A DNA stretch of 64,000 nucleotides from Algoriphagus lutimaris (lineage in GTDB: Bacteria; Bacteroidota; Bacteroidia; Cytophagales; Cyclobacteriaceae): positions 1,130,848 through 1,194,847 of the forward strand of contig NZ_JAFIDJ010000001.1 of the NCBI RefSeq assembly GCF_017051705.1, written 5' to 3'. Positions 1 through 10,178 of the stretch are shown here, piece after piece. Position 1 is the stretch's first letter. Each line of letters opens with the position of its first letter. The notes beneath the pieces are model-generated. The model was given only the letters and a program-made list of their open reading frames with translations, was not told the origin of the DNA and searched no databases. The translations under genes were made by a program, and so were the position numbers.

Positions 1-133
1 CATGAGTGTGTGAATTTTTGAAATAATCTGAATTGTGTTGAAAAAGTCGCTCTTCTAGATTTTCAGTCTGCCCAATGTAATAACGGTCCTTGGAACCTGA
101 ATAAAGGATATAAACAAAAAATAATACTGTCAT
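1..133 (-). CDS. GIY-YIG endonuclease domain protein, cut by the window edge
   Basis: The first 44 residues are visible; the rest lies beyond position 1. The start is the ATG at 133-131. The visible part has the family's two opening motifs, VYIL (residues 7-10) and YYIG (18-21), spaced as in single-domain GIY-YIG proteins of the UPF0213/YhbQ type, which are usually 80-100 residues long. The family has a nuclease fold, but the role of these short stand-alone members is not established. It lies just downstream of tRNA-Thr on the same strand, with only a terminator between. The two GIY-YIG genes near 12.8-13.5 kb have the same arrangement behind tRNA-Met. Confidence 0.85.
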   Translation of the reverse strand, partial: MTVLFFVYILYSGSKDRYYIGQTENLEERLFQHNSDYFKNSHTH

Positions 134-150
134 TTGAACAATATAAAACA

Positions 151-182
151 AAAAAACCACTCGGATTAGCGAGTGGTTTTTG
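151..182 (-). terminator. Rho-independent terminator after tRNA-Thr
   Basis: A perfect inverted repeat (AAACCACTCG, loop GATTAG, CGAGTGGTTT) is followed on the minus strand by a T-run. It ends the tRNA-Thr transcript before the GIY-YIG start at 133. Confidence 0.85.
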
Positions 183-191
183 TCGTTTCAG

Positions 192-264
<73 letters not shown>

Positions 265-363
265 TTGTTCCTTTAACGTGCTGCAAATATAGGCCATGCT
301 ATATTTCGCTCCAAACCCTGTTAAAAGATTTTTTCTATCTCCTTAATTATGAGAGAGAAAAAT

Positions 364-2391
364 TTAAAACTCTCTTATGATGGAAAGCTTTTTCTTTAAT
401 TTATCGATTTCTTCTTCTGCTTTTTGGATCTTCACATCAAATTGATCTTTCAACTTATCTGCAGTTTTGGAAGCGGCAAAAAACTCAAGATTGTTTTTCC
501 ACAAAACAATGTTGTTTTCTAAGTCAGCAATTTGTTTACGGATTCCGTGTTCTTTCTTATTAAGCGTCTTAGAAGCATTAGGATCAGATTGAATCTTGTT
601 CAAGTTCAATCTGAATAAGAAATCTTCCCTGTCAAAATCTGGATCTAACTTCTCCAAATACACGTCCACCGCTGCTTTGAACTGGGCTTGAACTTCCTTC
701 ATATTTTTTCTAGGAACAAATCCAAGCTCATTGAACTTACCAACTAAAGCCGTCAGATTATCTTCAGAAGCATCTTTCGCAGATTCAATTTCCTTGATCA
801 CTTCTTGTTTCTTCTGCAAATTGGATTCAAACTCCGCATTATTCTGCTTATTGGCATTTCTTCTATTATCAAAGAACGTATCACAAGCGGTCTTAAACTT
901 CCTGTATAGGGCATCTCTACTCTTTTCTGGAGTCGGACCTAACTTTTTCCAATCTTGCTGCAATTTGACCAATTGATTAGCTGTATTTTGCCAATCTGTA
1001 TTATTCATCAACGCCTCTGCTTTTGTTATTAACTCTTCCGCTTTGGCTTGATTGGTAGCTCTGATTTCGTCAAGTTCCTTGAAAAATAGATTCTTATTAT
1101 GAAAGAATTGCTTAAATGAACTCCAGAAAGACTTGTTGATTTCTTTTCCTGATTCTTTTGGAACCGGACCGATTTTTTCCCAAGATTTCTGAATTTCCAG
1201 AATTTCTTTTGTCTTCGTATTCCAATCCTTGATACGCTCCGCTTTAAAATCAGTAAACGCTTCCAGTTTCTTGATTAAGGCCTCTTTCTCTACCTGGTTC
1301 TTTTGGAAAACTTCTTTTTGACCTTCGTAATATTCCTTTCTTCTATCATAAACTGCATCAGAGGCAGCTTTGAATCGTTGCCAAAGATCTTCTTGTTCAT
1401 CTCTAGGAACAGGTCCTATGTGCTTGAATTCCTCATGAAGCTCATTTAAAGATTTGATAGCATCTTTTAAGTCCTTCACATCTTTCAAAGCTTCCGCTTT
1501 TTCGCAAAGCTCAATTTTACTTTCTAGGTTCTTTTTACGATCAAGCTCTTTTAATTCAAAATAAATGCTTCGGTTATCGTAAAAACGGTCCATTAAGGCA
1601 TTATAGCTTGCCCATAGGCTTCTATTTTGGGAAGATGGAACAGGACCAATAGACTTCCATTCTTCTTGAATCGCTTTGATAGAGGCCATGCTCAGAGTAG
1701 TCTCCTCTCCATCTACATGCTCTCTCAACTTATTCAGCAATTCATTTTTAGCAGCTAAATTTTCCTCTTTTTGCTTTTCAGCATCTTTTCGGATTGTATT
1801 TACCTGCTTTTTAAACTCGTAATAAAATTTATTGAATTCTTTTTCTTCCTCGCTAGGTCTGAAGTCAAAATCATCCTCAGTTCCTCCCTCTTCTTTAAAT
1901 TTCGCTAAAGCTTCATCTCTTTCCTTATGGATAAATTCATCAAATGCAGCTTTAATTTCATGCACCAATTTATCCAGTTTCAACACATTACCTTGTTGAG
2001 ACTTTTCTTTGATTAGTTTTACTAATTGAATTTTGGAAAGTGAAGAAAGATCTATTTCCTCTTCATGCTCTTCTTCCTCCTGGTCTTCCTCATCCTCATC
2101 CTCTGCAGTAGCTTCTTCTACTTTTGCAGTCTCTTCAACTTTCTCTTCAGAACCGATGATTTCAGGTGCTGACTCACTAACGGGCTCAGCCGTAGCAGGG
2201 GGATTACTTTCGGTAGTTTTTTCTTCAGCTTTCACCTCTTCGCTAGTCTCTGCTTCAGCAGTAACAGGCTCTTCAGAAGTTTCTTCTGTAGATTCTACTT
2301 TTGTTTCTTTTTCAATACCCTTTACCTCTTCATTTTTGGAGGTTTGGGTCACCTTGTCCTTGCCGGACAAATCATTACTTTTCTCAGTCAT
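364..2391 (-). CDS. DUF349 repeat protein
   Basis: This 675-residue soluble protein has two parts. Residues 1-115 are low-complexity and very rich in Glu, Thr and Ser. The rest is a helical array of about five DUF349 repeats, each marked by an [IL]GPVP-like turn followed by a W/F-x-x-[FY]K...[FY]D-x-R helix (near residues 245, 320, 405, 480 and 555). The C-terminal 60 residues look like a coiled coil. DUF349 proteins are widespread in Bacteroidota; no biochemical role can be read from the sequence. It follows the yqgE-like gene by 49 bp on the same strand, so the two may be co-transcribed. Confidence 0.93.
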   Translation of the reverse strand: MTEKSNDLSGKDKVTQTSKNEEVKGIEKETKVESTEETSEEPVTAEAETSEEVKAEEKTTESNPPATAEPVSESAPEIIGSEEKVEETAKVEEATAEDEDEEDQEEEEHEEEIDLSSLSKIQLVKLIKEKSQQGNVLKLDKLVHEIKAAFDEFIHKERDEALAKFKEEGGTEDDFDFRPSEEEKEFNKFYYEFKKQVNTIRKDAEKQKEENLAAKNELLNKLREHVDGEETTLSMASIKAIQEEWKSIGPVPSSQNRSLWASYNALMDRFYDNRSIYFELKELDRKKNLESKIELCEKAEALKDVKDLKDAIKSLNELHEEFKHIGPVPRDEQEDLWQRFKAASDAVYDRRKEYYEGQKEVFQKNQVEKEALIKKLEAFTDFKAERIKDWNTKTKEILEIQKSWEKIGPVPKESGKEINKSFWSSFKQFFHNKNLFFKELDEIRATNQAKAEELITKAEALMNNTDWQNTANQLVKLQQDWKKLGPTPEKSRDALYRKFKTACDTFFDNRRNANKQNNAEFESNLQKKQEVIKEIESAKDASEDNLTALVGKFNELGFVPRKNMKEVQAQFKAAVDVYLEKLDPDFDREDFLFRLNLNKIQSDPNASKTLNKKEHGIRKQIADLENNIVLWKNNLEFFAASKTADKLKDQFDVKIQKAEEEIDKLKKKLSIIREF

Positions 2392-2440
2392 AAAAAACGC
2401 TACTATTTCAAGGCAATATGGGCAAAAGTAAGGATTTTGC

Positions 2441-3010
2441 CTAATTTAATCTTGGGTCCAGAGGATAATTTGCGATTACCTTAAACTCTCCTCCCATATT
2501 TTTCAAAAGCTTTCTCCAAAGCTCATCTGGAGTATATTCAAATGTCTGATAATCGACCTCTTCCTTACACACAATCCAAGTTTTATCTTCTAATTCTTCT
2601 TCTAATTGATTCAATCCCCAGCCACTATAACCAATAAAAAACCTAACCCTTTCAGGATCAATCAATCCTGTTTTCAATTTCTCCACTAATTGCCCATAAT
2701 CCCCTCCCCACCATAAATCCTTTCCAATTTGTATACTTCTATCCAATTCTTTTTCTCCAAGGTATATGTAATGAAGCGTATTTTGTTCGACTGGTCCGCC
2801 AACAAACACATCAGAATCCAAAAACTCCAGATCCTCAACTAATTCTGCCAGTTTTAGAATAGAAACCTTGTTTATTACTAATCCAAAGCTTCCTTCCTCG
2901 TTGTGTTCACAAAGCAAAACAACTGATCTGACAAAATTTTCATCTTGCAAGAATGGCTCAGAAATTAGTAAATCTCCTGCCTTTGGTGTTATTTTCTCAT
3001 TTTGATTCAT
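2441..3010 (-). CDS. YqgE/AlgH family protein (DUF179)
   Basis: The protein has 189 residues, the normal length for the UPF0301/YqgE family. Family features are visible: an N-terminal GDLLISEPF segment, a central GLVINK motif, a GGPVE turn, and a C-terminal FIGYSGWG motif. It is predicted to be cytoplasmic with no signal or membrane segment. The name AlgH comes from an early link to alginate regulation in Pseudomonas; the molecular function is not settled. It lies upstream of the DUF349 gene on the minus strand and is divergent from pdxH, with 102 bp between the two start codons. Confidence 0.93.
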   Translation of the reverse strand: MNQNEKITPKAGDLLISEPFLQDENFVRSVVLLCEHNEEGSFGLVINKVSILKLAELVEDLEFLDSDVFVGGPVEQNTLHYIYLGEKELDRSIQIGKDLWWGGDYGQLVEKLKTGLIDPERVRFFIGYSGWGLNQLEEELEDKTWIVCKEEVDYQTFEYTPDELWRKLLKNMGGEFKVIANYPLDPRLN

Positions 3011-3112
3011 TAACTAGTTGGTATAATTAAAAGAAAAATATAGATCATAATTTTTTAAAATCAATAGCCATAGTACATTTATCGCAAAATTTTTATTGAA
3101 ATTAAATTAAAG

Positions 3113-3745
3113 ATGAATATTTCAGCAATACGTAAGGATTACAGCCTAAAAACATTGAATATCAATGATTTATACACAAATCCTATAGACCAATTTAATT
3201 TATGGTTTCAAGAAGCACTGGCATCAAAAGTTATTGAAATTAATGCCATGACCTTATCTACTATTGGGGAAGATGGCTTTCCAAATGGCAGAATTGTACT
3301 ATTAAAGGAAGTTGATTCAGGCTTTGTGTTTTTTACAAATTACCAAAGCCAAAAAGGAAGAGAACTTGCAAAAAACCCAGCTGCTTCACTGACGTTCTTT
3401 TGGCCTGAACTTGAAAGGCAAGTTAGAATAAAAGGGGAAATAGAAAAGGTTTCATCAAAATTGTCTGATGAATATTTCTTTTCCAGACCAAAAGGTTCTC
3501 AAATCGGAGCTTGGACCTCTCCCCAAAGTCAGAAATTAAAATCTAAGGAGGAGTTAGAGCGAAAGCAAAAAGAGATCGAAGAAAAATTTGAAAATACCCC
3601 AATGACAAGACCTCCGCACTGGGGAGGTTATAGGCTTACTCCTTCTTACATGGAATTTTGGCAAGGAAGACCTAGCAGACTTCATGACAGAGTTTGCTAC
3701 GAAGAGAGAAATGGAACATGGGAGCTATCATTATTAGCCCCCTAA
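3113..3745 (+). CDS. pdxH: Pyridoxamine 5'-phosphate oxidase
   Basis: This 210-residue flavoenzyme oxidises pyridoxamine or pyridoxine 5'-phosphate to pyridoxal 5'-phosphate using FMN and oxygen, the last step of vitamin B6 salvage. Visible signatures are NGRIVLLKEV and FFTNYQSQKGRELA for FMN binding, the central SQIGAWTSPQS segment, and the C-terminal family signature around EFWQGRPSRLHDR. Length matches the family. A TACATTTA sequence upstream of the start resembles the Bacteroidota -7 box. The gene converges with bshB1, and the two stop codons are 3 bp apart. Confidence 0.97.
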   Translation: MNISAIRKDYSLKTLNINDLYTNPIDQFNLWFQEALASKVIEINAMTLSTIGEDGFPNGRIVLLKEVDSGFVFFTNYQSQKGRELAKNPAASLTFFWPELERQVRIKGEIEKVSSKLSDEYFFSRPKGSQIGAWTSPQSQKLKSKEELERKQKEIEEKFENTPMTRPPHWGGYRLTPSYMEFWQGRPSRLHDRVCYEERNGTWELSLLAP

Positions 3746-3748
3746 TTC

Positions 3749-4468
3749 TTATTTAAGGTCAAATAAATCATCTACTCCAATAAATCTTTCTACCGTAAAA
3801 CCTTCCCCATAGGTCTTTAAAATCCTATGGCCAAATTCTCTGGCTCTAGATTCTATGAATGGAAGAAATTCAGGATCAGAAATAAAACTTGCCGGCTCCT
3901 GGCTATTTGGATCAAAAAACTGAGACTTATATGCTTTGATACTCGCCACTTTTTCCTCCCAATAAGGAGTGATATCGACTATAAAGTCTGGCTTGATATA
4001 ATTATTTTGAATGTAATGGTAGACGAATTTTGGTCTCCAAGCTTCTTGGCTTTCCCCTTCCAAGCTGGTTTCTATTTTCCTTAAACCACTCATAAAACAG
4101 GCTTTGGTAACTAAATCAGCCCCTTTTCCATGATCTGGATGTCTATCAGTAATCGCATTGGCCAAAACAATTTCAGGTTGATATTTCCTGATAACCTCAA
4201 TCAAACGAAGCTGATGAGCTTCATCGTTAGTAAAATAAATATCCTTGAAACCCAAATTTTCACGAGCGGATAGTTTCAATATTTTGCCAGCAGCATTGGC
4301 TTCCTGTAAACGAAGTTCAGGAGTACCTCTGGTACCCATTTCACCTTGGGTCAAGTCTACTATTCCTACTTTATATCCTTTTGCTACTTGAGATAAAATG
4401 GTTCCTGAACAGCCCAATTCAGCATCATCGGGATGAGCTGCAATCACTAAAATATCAAGTTTTGTCAT
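3749..4468 (-). CDS. bshB1: Bacillithiol biosynthesis deacetylase BshB1
   Basis: This 239-residue protein is a zinc-dependent PIG-L/LmbE-family deacetylase. The metal-binding AHPDDAE motif is at residues 11-17, followed by a GTRGT loop and the second metal motif near RHPDHGKGA. BshB1 removes the acetyl group from GlcNAc-malate to give GlcN-malate, the second step of bacillithiol synthesis, and is found in many Bacteroidota. It is the last gene of a minus-strand cluster with the M23 peptidase (14 bp upstream) and trxB. Placing a thiol-cofactor gene beside thioredoxin reductase fits a redox role. Confidence 0.92.
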   Translation of the reverse strand: MTKLDILVIAAHPDDAELGCSGTILSQVAKGYKVGIVDLTQGEMGTRGTPELRLQEANAAGKILKLSARENLGFKDIYFTNDEAHQLRLIEVIRKYQPEIVLANAITDRHPDHGKGADLVTKACFMSGLRKIETSLEGESQEAWRPKFVYHYIQNNYIKPDFIVDITPYWEEKVASIKAYKSQFFDPNSQEPASFISDPEFLPFIESRAREFGHRILKTYGEGFTVERFIGVDDLFDLK

Positions 4469-4482
4469 CGTTTACTTCATTA

Positions 4483-5526
4483 TTATCTAACCCTTAGATT
4501 TTGTCCAATCCGGAGAATGCTTCGGGTAGAAATTCCGTTAAGTCTGGTTAATGTATTGATTGAAACCCCGTATCTCCTAGCAATTGCTCCTAAGGTTTCC
4601 CCTTTTCTTACTCGGTGATAGGCAGCAGTTCTTGCTTTTACTACATGAGAAAAGGTATTGGGGGTGATTAAATAATTTGGCCCAATGATTTTTTCTTCAT
4701 CAAACTCATACACATCCTGAGGATCAAAAGGCAATCCTCGATACCTCAATTCATAATGTAAATGAGATCCGGTACTTCTACCTGTACTTCCTCCTTTGGC
4801 AATGATATCACCGGCTTTTACTTCTTGGCCAACATCCACCAAAAATTTAGATAAATGGCCATACAAGGTCTCTAGCCCGTTTTTATGTCGAATCACCAGG
4901 AAATATCCATAGCCATAGCGGTCATAGGAACGAACCCTTACGATTCCATCAAAACCACTATAAACAGGATCTCCTGTGACCAAGTCTAAGTCGGTACCAT
5001 AATGCCATCTACCCCATCTGGAACCAAAGGAAGAGGTAACAGGATTTTTACTTAAAGGCATTTTCCATTCGTAACCAAAGAAAGGATCATACAACCTTAT
5101 ATTAACTGAATCCTGAAAAGTCTTCGGGTCGAAATTATAAATATCAATTTTCTTACTATCCCAATTGGAATAGTATTCATAGGCAGTAATCCAAATACTA
5201 TCAATTTGAATTTGCTCTGAGATCTTTACCAATTGATTTGTGGGTGCCCAAATCATTACATTAGGATCCTCACTCACGATGGACCGTACTTTTCCAAGAT
5301 TGACATTATTCTCGAAAATAATCGAGTCAGTCAAGGAAGAAAGGGTCCTCAAATAGGAATCCTGGTCAAAACTTCTAAGCTCTATGTTTCTACGCTCTTG
5401 AGAACCTGAAGCATTGGTAGTTGTATTATTTTTCTTAATAATCTTAGGAAAAACTTGAGCATTAGCTTCAAAGAAACCAATGCTCAAACAAATTCCTAAA
5501 ACTATTTTTAGAATGAAAGACCTCAT
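4483..5526 (-). CDS. M23-family peptidase with C-terminal LysM domain
   Basis: This is a 347-residue secreted protein with a signal peptide at residues 1-23 (cleavage near ANA-Q). The M23 (LytM-type) zinc domain spans about 160-270, with H175-x-G-x-D179 and the H255-x-H257 motif. All three catalytic elements are present, so activity is likely. Residues about 302-347 form one LysM peptidoglycan-binding module. It probably cleaves peptide cross-links in peptidoglycan during growth or division. It starts 9 bp after trxB ends and is 14 bp upstream of bshB1. Confidence 0.93.
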   Translation of the reverse strand: MRSFILKIVLGICLSIGFFEANAQVFPKIIKKNNTTTNASGSQERRNIELRSFDQDSYLRTLSSLTDSIIFENNVNLGKVRSIVSEDPNVMIWAPTNQLVKISEQIQIDSIWITAYEYYSNWDSKKIDIYNFDPKTFQDSVNIRLYDPFFGYEWKMPLSKNPVTSSFGSRWGRWHYGTDLDLVTGDPVYSGFDGIVRVRSYDRYGYGYFLVIRHKNGLETLYGHLSKFLVDVGQEVKAGDIIAKGGSTGRSTGSHLHYELRYRGLPFDPQDVYEFDEEKIIGPNYLITPNTFSHVVKARTAAYHRVRKGETLGAIARRYGVSINTLTRLNGISTRSILRIGQNLRVR

Positions 5527-5535
5527 GAATTGGGT

Positions 5536-6480
5536 TTATGGATTCTCGATTTCGGCCAAATACCGCTCCGCATCCAAGGCTGCCATACATCCAGTTCCTG
5601 CAGCTGTTACAGCTTGTCTATATACATTGTCCTGTGCATCACCACAAGCGAATACACCTTCAATGTTTGTTTTAGAACTGCCCGGAATGGTGGTTATATA
5701 ACCTGAATTATCCATATGGATATACTCCTTGAAAATCTCGGTGTTTGGTTGATGTCCAATAGCAACAAAGAAGCCAGAAATCGCTATTTCGGATTTTTCT
5801 CCGGTTTTATTGTTAAAAATTCTTACTCCATTTACTTCTTCCTCACCTAAAATCTCATCAGTCTCTGTATTCCACAAAACCTCAATCTTAGGGTTATTCA
5901 TTACACGTTTTTGCATGATCTGAGATGCCCTCATTTCATCTTTTCTTACCAACATGTAAACTTTACTACAAATATTGGCCAAATAAGTGGCTTCTTCACA
6001 TGCGGTATCACCAGCTCCAACTATTGCAACTTCTTGATTTCTAAAGAAGAATCCATCACAAACAGCACAAGCAGAAACCCCTTTTCCATTCAATCTTGTT
6101 TCACTTTCCAAACCCAACCATTTTGCCGAAGCACCGGTGGAAATAATGACAGTTTCGGCATGGATAGTTACTTGTTCATCTACAGTCACCACTTTTGGAC
6201 TAACAGAGAAATCCACGTTGGTTACTAAACCATAACGAACACTAGTACCAAATCTTTCAGCCTGCTTACGAAAATCTTCCATCATTTGCGGTCCCATTAC
6301 ACCATCAGGATAGCCTGGGTAATTTTCCACATCATTTGTAATGGTTAACTGGCCACCTGGTTGTCCTCCAGTATAAAGAACAGGAGAAAGACCTGCTCTA
6401 GAAGCATAAATCGCCGCAGTATAACCTGCTGGTCCGGATCCAATGATCAAAACACGAACCTTTTCAATTTCTTGACTCAT
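5536..6480 (-). CDS. trxB: Thioredoxin reductase
   Basis: This 314-residue FAD/NADPH enzyme reduces thioredoxin. The FAD-binding GSGPAG motif is at residues 14-19. The redox-active CAVC disulfide is C138-C141, followed by DGFF. The NADPH loop reads GAGDTACEEA, and the C-terminal GVFACGDAQD motif closes the FAD site. Length and domain order match bacterial low-molecular-weight TrxB. It is the first gene of a tight cluster with the M23 peptidase and bshB1. About 190 bp separates it from rpoD upstream, including the rpoD terminator. Confidence 0.97.
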   Translation of the reverse strand: MSQEIEKVRVLIIGSGPAGYTAAIYASRAGLSPVLYTGGQPGGQLTITNDVENYPGYPDGVMGPQMMEDFRKQAERFGTSVRYGLVTNVDFSVSPKVVTVDEQVTIHAETVIISTGASAKWLGLESETRLNGKGVSACAVCDGFFFRNQEVAIVGAGDTACEEATYLANICSKVYMLVRKDEMRASQIMQKRVMNNPKIEVLWNTETDEILGEEEVNGVRIFNNKTGEKSEIAISGFFVAIGHQPNTEIFKEYIHMDNSGYITTIPGSSKTNIEGVFACGDAQDNVYRQAVTAAGTGCMAALDAERYLAEIENP

Positions 6481-6621
6481 TAATAGCTTGTATTAAATCG
6501 GTTAAATTTTATCAATATTCTTAGGTAAACAATAACAGCACCTCTTAAAATTCCTTAAAAGAAAAAAAGATTGTCAGAGGATTTTTACTTTAAAAAACAG
6601 CAAAAAAACCCTCACATCTTT

Positions 6622-6650
6622 ATAACAAAAAAGGGGCTTAAAAGCCCCTC
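6622..6650 (-). terminator. Rho-independent terminator after rpoD
   Basis: The hairpin GGGGCTTTTAAGCCCC, read on the minus strand, is followed directly by TTTTTTG. It lies 17 bp past the rpoD stop codon. Confidence 0.92.
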
Positions 6651-6666
6651 TTGATATGCTTGACTT

Positions 6667-7530
6667 TTATCCCAAGTAGGGCTTCAACGTCTTACTTCTA
6701 GAAGTATGTCTCAATCTCCTGATGGCTTTCTCTTTAATCTGCCTTACTCTTTCCCTGGTTAGATTGAATTTTTCACCAATTTCTTCCAAGGTCATTGCAT
6801 GCTCCCCATTAAGTCCGAAATAAAGGGTGATCACGTCGGCCTCACGTTGGGTTAAAGTAGAAAGTGCTCTCTGAACTTCCTTTCTAAGAGAGTCATTCAT
6901 CAATCCATCATCTGGCTTCTCATCCCCATCATTTTCCAAAACATCCAAAAGGCTGTTTTCTTCGCCTTGAACGAATGGAGCATCCATAGAAACGTGACGA
7001 CCAGAAATTTTCATTGTATCCACTACTTCACTAGCAGTTACTTCAAGTACTTCAGCCAATTCTTCTGGAGAAGGCTCTCTTTCAAACCTCTGTTCTAATT
7101 CGCTAAAAGTCTTGCTGATTTTATTCAAAGAACCAACTCTGTTCAAAGGCAAACGAACAATTCTAGACTGTTCTGCCAATGCTTGAAGGATTGATTGTCT
7201 AATCCACCAAACAGCGTAGGAAATAAACTTAAAACCACGGGTTTCATCGAATCTCTGAGCAGCTTTAATCAAACCTAAGTTTCCTTCATTGATCAAATCA
7301 CCTAGGGAAAGACCTTGATTTTGGTATTGCTTAGCTACTGAAACGACAAATCGAAGGTTGGCTTTAGTCAATTTCTCCAATGCCAATTGGTCACCTTCTC
7401 TGATTCTTTTGGCCAGAACTACCTCTTCATCTGCTGTTAACAGGTCTACCTTACCGATCTCCTGAAGATATTTATCCAGTGACTGGCTTTCTCTGTTGGT
7501 AATCTGTTTGCTAATTTTTAGCTGCCTCAT
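6667..7530 (-). CDS. rpoD: Primary RNA polymerase sigma factor RpoD/SigA, short Bacteroidota form
   Basis: This 287-residue sigma-70 factor lacks the long region 1.1 of proteobacterial RpoD, as expected in Bacteroidota. Region 1.2 ([12 protein letters not shown]), region 2 ([23 protein letters not shown] and [15 protein letters not shown]), region 3 and region 4 ([20 protein letters not shown]) are in order and intact. This type recognises the TAnnTTTG -7 and TTG -33 promoter elements. It follows pnp and has its own terminator. Translation starts in a leader of about 60 bp with no clear ribosome-binding site, normal for this phylum. Confidence 0.97.
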   Translation of the reverse strand: MRQLKISKQITNRESQSLDKYLQEIGKVDLLTADEEVVLAKRIREGDQLALEKLTKANLRFVVSVAKQYQNQGLSLGDLINEGNLGLIKAAQRFDETRGFKFISYAVWWIRQSILQALAEQSRIVRLPLNRVGSLNKISKTFSELEQRFEREPSPEELAEVLEVTASEVVDTMKISGRHVSMDAPFVQGEENSLLDVLENDGDEKPDDGLMNDSLRKEVQRALSTLTQREADVITLYFGLNGEHAMTLEEIGEKFNLTRERVRQIKEKAIRRLRHTSRSKTLKPYLG

Positions 7531-7591
7531 TCAGAATTATGATTTGTGAATTTTTAATTTATATCTATTGTCAAAATAATCAATTACTCAA

Positions 7592-9739
7592 TTAACCTTG
7601 TTCTTTCGAAGAAGGTTTTTCTGGTTTTGGCAATAAAGCCTTTCTCGAAAGCTTGAATTTACCAGTCTTTTTATCGATATCGATTAATTTAACCATTATT
7701 TCTTCTCCTGGTTCAAGAACGCCATCCATATTCTCTACACGTTCCCATTTAATCTCTGAGATATGTAGTAAACCATCTTTACCCGGCATAAATTCCACAA
7801 ATGCACCAAATGGTTGAATATTTTTTACTTTTCCTGTATAAGTCTCTCCAATTTCAGGTTGCGCAACGATGGATTTGATTCTGCTGATGGCAGCATCCAT
7901 GTTGTTCTGATTAGCAGAGTAAATACTGATTTTTCCTTGGTTATCCACTTCCTCAATCACAATGGTAGTAGAAGTGTCTTTTTGGATTTCTTGAATCACT
8001 TTACCGCCTGGACCAATAACAGCACCGATCAACTCTTTAGGAATCATCATCATAAATGATCTAGGAGTATGTGGCTTCAATTCAGCTTTAGGTTCAGCCA
8101 ATGTTTTGGTAATTTCATCCAAAATATGAAGTCTTCCTTCTTTGGCCTGCAATAATGCTTCCTTCAATACAGAATAATCAAGACCTTCCACTTTCAAGTC
8201 CATCTGACAAGCAGTGATTCCCTTGGAAGTTCCGGTTACTTTGAAATCCATATCGCCTAGGTGATCCTCATCTCCCAAAATATCAGATAAGATAGAATAT
8301 TTACCTGTTTTTGCATCAGAGATCATCCCCATCGCAATTCCTGTAACAGCAGATTTAATTTGAATACCTGCGTCCATCAAAGCCAAGGACCCTGCACATA
8401 CAGTTGCCATGGATGAAGAACCATTAGATTCCAATATATCAGATACGATTCTAATCGTGTATGGGTTCTTATCTTCAGGAGGAAGTACTTTTTTCAAAGC
8501 TCTCATAGCCAAGTTGCCATGACCTACCTCTCTTCTACCTGGTCCTCTATTAGGTTTTACCTCTCCAGTAGAGAATCCTGGGAAATTATAGTGAAGATAG
8601 AATTTGTTATATCCTGAAATGGTCGCCCCATCTACCATCATCTCATCCATCTTGGTACCTAAGGTACAAGTAGTAAGAGATTGAGTTTCACCTCTCGTAA
8701 ATACCGCAGAACCATGAGCAGAAGGTAAATAATCAACAACAGACCAAATAGGTCTCACTTCGTTCAATTTTCTACCATCCAATCTTTTCTTCTCATCTAA
8801 GGTCAAATTTCTTGCAGCTTCTTTGTGAATTTTGCTAAAATAAGGACCGATCAGACTAGCTTCATACTCATGCTCCTCACCTAAACTCGCAACGAACTCA
8901 TCTTTGATTTCTTTGATCAAAGCAGAACGCTCAGATTTATTGGCAATTTGCTTGCTTACAGAAGCATATAATTTATCATATAATTCAGCCTTCATCTTAT
9001 CGAAAAGGGCTGGATCAGATTTTTCGTGATTGTATTCTCTTTTTACTTCTTTACCAACCATCTTGGTCAGTTCAATCTGCGCCTGGCAATGTCTCTTGAT
9101 CTCCTCATGAGCAAATTGCATAGCTTCAAGCATTTCCTCTTCTTGAATTTCATTAGCTTCTCCTTCCACCATCAAAATGTAATCCAAAGAACCTGCTACA
9201 ATAAACTCTAAAGAAGCTGATTCCAACTCGGTTGGAGTCGGGTTGATTTTTAATTTTCCATCTATTTTAGCCACTCTCACTTCAGAAATCGGACCATTGA
9301 ATGGAATGTCGGATACTGCTAAAGCAGCAGACGCTGCCAATCCAGCCAAAGCATCTGGAAGTACCTCTTCATCCCCACTGACTAAAGTGATGGCAATCTG
9401 AGTATCAGCATGGTAATCATCTGGAAAAATCGGACGAATAGCTCTATCTACGATTCGGCTAATCAAAATTTCGTAATCGGAAAGTCTTCCTTCTCTCTTC
9501 AAAAATCCTCCTGGAATTTTTCCTGAGGAAGCAAATTTCTCTTGGTAGTCTACGGACATAGGTAAAAAATCCACCCCTTCGCCTGCTTCTTTCTTGGATA
9601 CTACAGTAGCCAAAAGCATAGCTTTTCCCATCTTCACTACAACAGAACCATCAGCTTGTTTGGCTAATGCACCTGTCTCAATAATTATTTCTCTTCCATC
9701 TTCTAGTTTGATGGATTTGGTGATCAAGTTTGGTAACAT
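7592..9739 (-). CDS. pnp: Polynucleotide phosphorylase
   Basis: This 715-residue enzyme degrades RNA 3' to 5' by phosphorolysis and is a core degradosome component. The two RNase PH-like domains (about 1-215 and 310-540), separated by a helical linker, are followed by a KH domain (around [14 protein letters not shown], near 565) and an S1 RNA-binding domain (around [26 protein letters not shown], about 630-700). Length matches the family. The gene lies downstream of rpsO, as in many bacteria, with a strong terminator-like hairpin between them that probably lowers read-through. Confidence 0.98.
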   Translation of the reverse strand: MLPNLITKSIKLEDGREIIIETGALAKQADGSVVVKMGKAMLLATVVSKKEAGEGVDFLPMSVDYQEKFASSGKIPGGFLKREGRLSDYEILISRIVDRAIRPIFPDDYHADTQIAITLVSGDEEVLPDALAGLAASAALAVSDIPFNGPISEVRVAKIDGKLKINPTPTELESASLEFIVAGSLDYILMVEGEANEIQEEEMLEAMQFAHEEIKRHCQAQIELTKMVGKEVKREYNHEKSDPALFDKMKAELYDKLYASVSKQIANKSERSALIKEIKDEFVASLGEEHEYEASLIGPYFSKIHKEAARNLTLDEKKRLDGRKLNEVRPIWSVVDYLPSAHGSAVFTRGETQSLTTCTLGTKMDEMMVDGATISGYNKFYLHYNFPGFSTGEVKPNRGPGRREVGHGNLAMRALKKVLPPEDKNPYTIRIVSDILESNGSSSMATVCAGSLALMDAGIQIKSAVTGIAMGMISDAKTGKYSILSDILGDEDHLGDMDFKVTGTSKGITACQMDLKVEGLDYSVLKEALLQAKEGRLHILDEITKTLAEPKAELKPHTPRSFMMMIPKELIGAVIGPGGKVIQEIQKDTSTTIVIEEVDNQGKISIYSANQNNMDAAISRIKSIVAQPEIGETYTGKVKNIQPFGAFVEFMPGKDGLLHISEIKWERVENMDGVLEPGEEIMVKLIDIDKKTGKFKLSRKALLPKPEKPSSKEQG

Positions 9740-9791
9740 AAATGCGTGTTAGTATGAAAGCGTCAAAATATAAAAATATATATGTACTACC

Positions 9792-9835
9792 CTAAAAAAA
9801 GAAAAAGTAAGGTTCTCTATTCTAGAGAACCTTAC
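9792..9835 (-). terminator. Terminator hairpin between rpsO and pnp
   Basis: A perfect 12-bp stem GTAAGGTTCTCT/AGAGAACCTTAC with a 5-nt loop is followed on the minus strand by TTTTTC and TTTTTTT. It lies 7 bp after rpsO and 68 bp before the pnp start. It may act as an attenuator or as an RNA-stabilising hairpin. Confidence 0.9.
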
Positions 9836-9842
9836 AAAAGGG

Positions 9843-10118
9843 TTATTTTCTAATTCCTAAATCGGCGATGATAGCTCTATAACGCTCGATTTCTTTTTTA
9901 TGAAGATAGTCAAGAAGAGATCTTCTCTTACCTACTAACTTCAATAGACCAAGTCTGGAAGAGTGATCCTTCTTATTTGACTTCAAATGCTCAGTCAAAT
10001 GCTTGATTCTGTGTGTAAAGAGGGCAATCTGAGACTCAGGAGATCCTGTGTCTTTTTCAGATTTTAACCGTCCATGATTCTTAAACAACTCTTGTTTCTT
10101 CTCTGAATTTAAATACAT
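9843..10118 (-). CDS. rpsO: 30S ribosomal protein S15
   Basis: This 91-residue protein has the typical S15 length and sequence. The [15 protein letters not shown] segment and the [25 protein letters not shown] signature region that contacts 16S rRNA are both recognisable. S15 binds the central domain of 16S rRNA early in small-subunit assembly. The order rpsO-pnp is widely conserved. A strong hairpin terminator follows directly. Confidence 0.98.
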   Translation of the reverse strand: MYLNSEKKQELFKNHGRLKSEKDTGSPESQIALFTHRIKHLTEHLKSNKKDHSSRLGLLKLVGKRRSLLDYLHKKEIERYRAIIADLGIRK

Positions 10119-10178
10119 GTTTAGCTAAATTTTATAAAACAACCACAAAGGTAAGGCTAATATTCAAATAATAAAAGG

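Noticed and set aside
2033-2431. A serine-rich plus-strand frame
   Set aside because: It is the antisense of the Glu-rich N-terminus of the DUF349 protein (Glu codons read as Ser on the opposite strand).
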